Source: Streptomyces griseorubiginosus
Lineage (GTDB): Bacteria > Actinomycetota > Actinomycetes > Streptomycetales > Streptomycetaceae
DNA length: 64,000 nucleotides
Direction: 5' to 3'
Assembly (NCBI RefSeq): GCF_017614965.1
Contig: NZ_WVUG01000002.1
Coordinates: 27,336 to 91,335 of the forward strand
The position numbers and the translations under genes were made by a program. The notes below the pieces were generated by a model, which was not told the DNA's origin, searched no databases, and saw only the letters and a program-made list of their open reading frames with translations. Shown piece after piece: positions 62,116 through 64,000 of this stretch. Position 1 is the first letter of the stretch. Each line of letters begins with the position of its first letter.

Positions 62116-63204
62116 TCAGCTTGATGGTTCTCCACCCCAAGGATCGTCAAGCACTGTTTCGGGGATGTTCGCCGTGAGCATTTCGTCGGTGCAGCGGCGC
62201 AGCCCGGCGCCATTGTGGTCGACCCAGGTGAGCCATGGCACCGGCTGGAGCAGGTCGTCGTATTGACGGGTGCCGGGGTCGGTGAGGAGGGTGCGGAGCT
62301 CGTCGGGGGCGGGGTCTGTGGCCAGGCACAGCCAGGCCAGGCCGGCGCCGATGCGGACCTCGGGCGGTCGTCCGGGATCCGACCACAGATCCCGGGCCCA
62401 TTGGGAAGCGTGTCCATCTTGGTTTTCGCGGGCGAGTTGGGCGATTGCCAGGATCAGGCTCACCCGGACTACCGCATCGCCTTCCTCCGCCAGCCTGGAC
62501 TGCAGAGCGGAGGAGACGTGTGAAAGTTCGCCGGTCGCTGCGGCAAGGACGTAGGCGGTCACGGAGCGGACCTCGGGGTCGGGATCGGAGAGAAGCGGGA
62601 GCAGAAGGTGCAGGTCGTCCGTGACGGCCTGACGGGAGGCCTGGATCGTCCAGTCCACCGGGCACATCGTGCTGCCCTCGATCATCAACGGCTCCTCGGC
62701 GACCTGGAGCATGCCTTCCCGTGATCCGTCCCCCATGTGCTGACACCGCCCGATCTCGGCGATCAAGCGAAGGATACGGGCACGGAGTTCGGGGCGCCCG
62801 GTCGCCGCGATCCGGAGCAGAAACGGCACCGCCAGAGCTCCGACCGCGATCGTGCCGCCCTGATGATGAAGATTCGTCCAGAGCCGATGCAAGGCCCTGT
62901 CTGCAGCTTCGGCGTCCCCGGACGCGAGCGTAGCGAGCAGGCCGGGGATCTCCTCGCCCGGACCGTAGAAGTGCCGGAACCGCTGCCAAGGGACCTCGTC
63001 ATACCTGAACCCGTCCTTGGCCTCCCGCGGGATCGCGCCCACGGCCGTCCGCACGTCGCGGTCCGTGCCGGTCCATCGTTCCGGCCAGCCGGCCCAAAAG
63101 TCATCGTCCACGGCTTGGCCTTCCACTTCACCGACAGCACCCGGGCCCCGGGAGTCTAACGACCGGTGATCAAGGGACGGCCCTTCTGCGTACTCCGGTG
63201 GCAC
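62116..63204 (-). CDS. HEAT-repeat-like hypothetical protein
   Basis: 362 residues, mostly helical pairs: EEIPGLLATLASGDAEAADR, GALAVPFLLRIAATGRPELR, RILRLIAEIGRC, LLPLLSDPDPEVRSVTAYVL, VVRVSLILAIAQLARE. The repeats and DPEVR form are those of HEAT/armadillo scaffolds. The start is uncertain; a GTG inside (VDDDFWAGWPERW) is at least as likely as 63204. Similar Streptomyces proteins are often found near SUFU or toxin-immunity genes; here a SUFU-domain gene lies upstream on the same strand. Confidence 0.7.
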   Translation of the reverse strand: MPPEYAEGPSLDHRSLDSRGPGAVGEVEGQAVDDDFWAGWPERWTGTDRDVRTAVGAIPREAKDGFRYDEVPWQRFRHFYGPGEEIPGLLATLASGDAEAADRALHRLWTNLHHQGGTIAVGALAVPFLLRIAATGRPELRARILRLIAEIGRCQHMGDGSREGMLQVAEEPLMIEGSTMCPVDWTIQASRQAVTDDLHLLLPLLSDPDPEVRSVTAYVLAAATGELSHVSSALQSRLAEEGDAVVRVSLILAIAQLARENQDGHASQWARDLWSDPGRPPEVRIGAGLAWLCLATDPAPDELRTLLTDPGTRQYDDLLQPVPWLTWVDHNGAGLRRCTDEMLTANIPETVLDDPWGGEPSS

Positions 63205-63290
63205 CGCACCACGGCGACGTCATTTCTGCGTTTTGACGGCACTGGAGGACTTCCCGGCTGCCGCTTGTGCCCGGACTGTGACCACGAGGT

Positions 63291-63872
63291 TCAGGCGACG
63301 GATGGACGCCTTGGATCGGTGGGGACGATCGCGTGCTCGTCGAAGAGCTGTTCAAGGGCTTCGTGGCCGTGCTCACCGCGGTATGCGATTTCGGCTGCCG
63401 TGACCGGCAGGGCCCAGAGGATGCGGGCATGGCCGTCCGGCAGCGGGCAGTGCTCCAAGTCAGGGCCATGGAGGTAGGGAAGGCTGATCAGCAGGTGGTC
63501 GCAGTGGGACCCGGGCAGCCACGGCTCCCCGATGGGCAGGCTGTGCTCGAGATCGAGGTGGTGATCGGCGTGGTAGTAGGCGGTCATGGCCAGGAGATCA
63601 GCGAAGCGTTCGTCGCGGGCGGGAGCAGTGAGGACGAATTCGAGGCCGTGGCCGTCCGTCTCAACGGTGGACCAGCAGCCGGCGGTGATGTAGGCCCAGC
63701 TGTCGGCGCGCGGTCCTGGGCTGACGGTGAGGATCCTCAGGTCGGGAACCATTTCCCTTCGGGCAGGTCCCGGGTCGTAATCGCTGACGGTGATCGCATG
63801 GCCGGTGAAGAAGTCGCGAACGTGGGCCTCGACGCCTGCTGCCGCCCGCTGGCTGCGCTCGCTCTCGAACAT
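63291..63872 (-). CDS. Suppressor-of-fused (SUFU) domain protein
   Basis: 193 residues with the SUFU-like pattern: VPDLRILTVSPGPRADSWAY, YITAGCWSTVETDGHGLEFV, LLAMTAYYHADHHLDLEHSL, LPYLHGPDLEHCPLPDGHAR and LWALPVTAAEIAYRGEHG. In bacteria such proteins often serve as immunity partners. ATG 63872 has GGAGGAG upstream, which coincides with the end of a TnpB element. It precedes the HEAT-like gene with 86 bp between. Confidence 0.82.
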   Translation of the reverse strand: MFESERSQRAAAGVEAHVRDFFTGHAITVSDYDPGPARREMVPDLRILTVSPGPRADSWAYITAGCWSTVETDGHGLEFVLTAPARDERFADLLAMTAYYHADHHLDLEHSLPIGEPWLPGSHCDHLLISLPYLHGPDLEHCPLPDGHARILWALPVTAAEIAYRGEHGHEALEQLFDEHAIVPTDPRRPSVA

Positions 63873-63882
63873 GGTGACTCCT

Positions 63883-63902
63883 CCACCCCGTAAACGGGGT
63901 GG
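63883..63902. repeat. Right-end hairpin of the TnpB element at the window edge
   Basis: CCACCCCG, TAAA, CGGGGTGG, between the tnpB stop and the SUFU start. It has the same position as the hairpins at 39734-39753 and 45370-45390. Confidence 0.65.
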
Positions 63903-63909
63903 CTTCTCG

Positions 63910-64000
63910 CTAAGCCGGGTTGGCGTTGCGACGGACCAGCCCGGCCCGTAGAACGTTGGTTGCTCCCACGACGTCGGCGTGCGCTGTGTGGCCGCACGAG
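63910..64000 (-). CDS. tnpB: TnpB, C-terminal end (partial, cut by window edge)
   Basis: The minus strand enters from the right edge with CGHTAHADVVGATNVLRAGL and ends VRRNANPA then TAG. This is the second half of the TnpB zinc finger and the RuvC-III motif (D-x-x-x-A-x-N). A third TnpB lineage, different in sequence from the other two. Confidence 0.78.
   Translation of the reverse strand, partial: SCGHTAHADVVGATNVLRAGLVRRNANPA

Overview
The window is high-GC actinobacterial DNA, almost certainly Streptomyces. Supporting signs are the strong G/C bias at third codon positions, WhiB-like iron-sulfur proteins, a mycothiol-type DinB protein, a SARP/BTAD regulator, LuxR-family ATPases of the LAL type and the NmtR/CtpJ metal pair. 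The density of insertion sequences (IS), broken genes and enzymes with no core function suggests a chromosome arm or another accessory region. No rRNA, tRNA or CRISPR array was seen.

Layout. 1-4.4 kb: zinc-type ABC importer (permease cut by the window edge, ATPase, lipoprotein) beside a P-loop ATPase split by an in-frame TAG and a frameshifted partner, with three Zur-box-like palindromes. 4.4-6.9 kb: NmtR regulator and divergent P1B-4 metal-efflux ATPase with a shared operator. 7-9.9 kb: PAP2 phosphatase, MscL and a DinB-like protein. 9.9-22.3 kb: decayed IS-rich stretch with a BTAD-AAA regulator, two alpha/beta hydrolases, a VOC protein and many gene remnants. 19.7-29.7 kb: two beta-propeller proteins, a Tat-exported flavin amine oxidase, a secreted pore-former-like protein and a Fic/Doc-like toxin-antitoxin pair. 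30.7-54.3 kb: a large redox/detoxification cluster. 54.9-59.8 kb: a two-component system divergent from an ABC exporter. 60-64 kb: hypothetical proteins, remnants and a partial TnpB.

The main discovery candidate is in 31.5-54.3 kb. At least nine sites there carry the same 20-bp inverted repeat, consensus CTTSAGTCRNNYGACTSAAG (9-2-9). At most sites it lies about 22 nt upstream of a -10-like NANNNT hexamer and about 70-78 bp before a start codon. The sites precede two alpha/beta hydrolases, an SDR, a small YCII-size protein, an NDH-2-like dehydrogenase with an AhpD-like protein, two SnoaL-like proteins, a beta-lactamase-fold hydrolase with a WhiB, a quinone oxidoreductase, an MFS pump and an aldehyde dehydrogenase; a weaker site precedes a second WhiB. 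This geometry (centre near -43) is that of LuxR-type activators. Two large convergent LAL regulators with nearly identical DNA-recognition helices sit inside the cluster and are the obvious candidate activators (inference). The gene set looks like a response to electrophiles, quinones or aldehydes.

A second theme is mobile DNA with cargo. An ISAs1-family element (47,387-49,190) with an exact 8-bp target duplication carries an NTF2-like gene beside its transposase. It has split a long terminator palindrome. An IS5-like element (9,880-11,341) carries a different NTF2-like gene between its terminal repeats. Three TnpB loci (one complete, one inserted in and deleted into an FMN reductase, one cut by the window end) have no TnpA.
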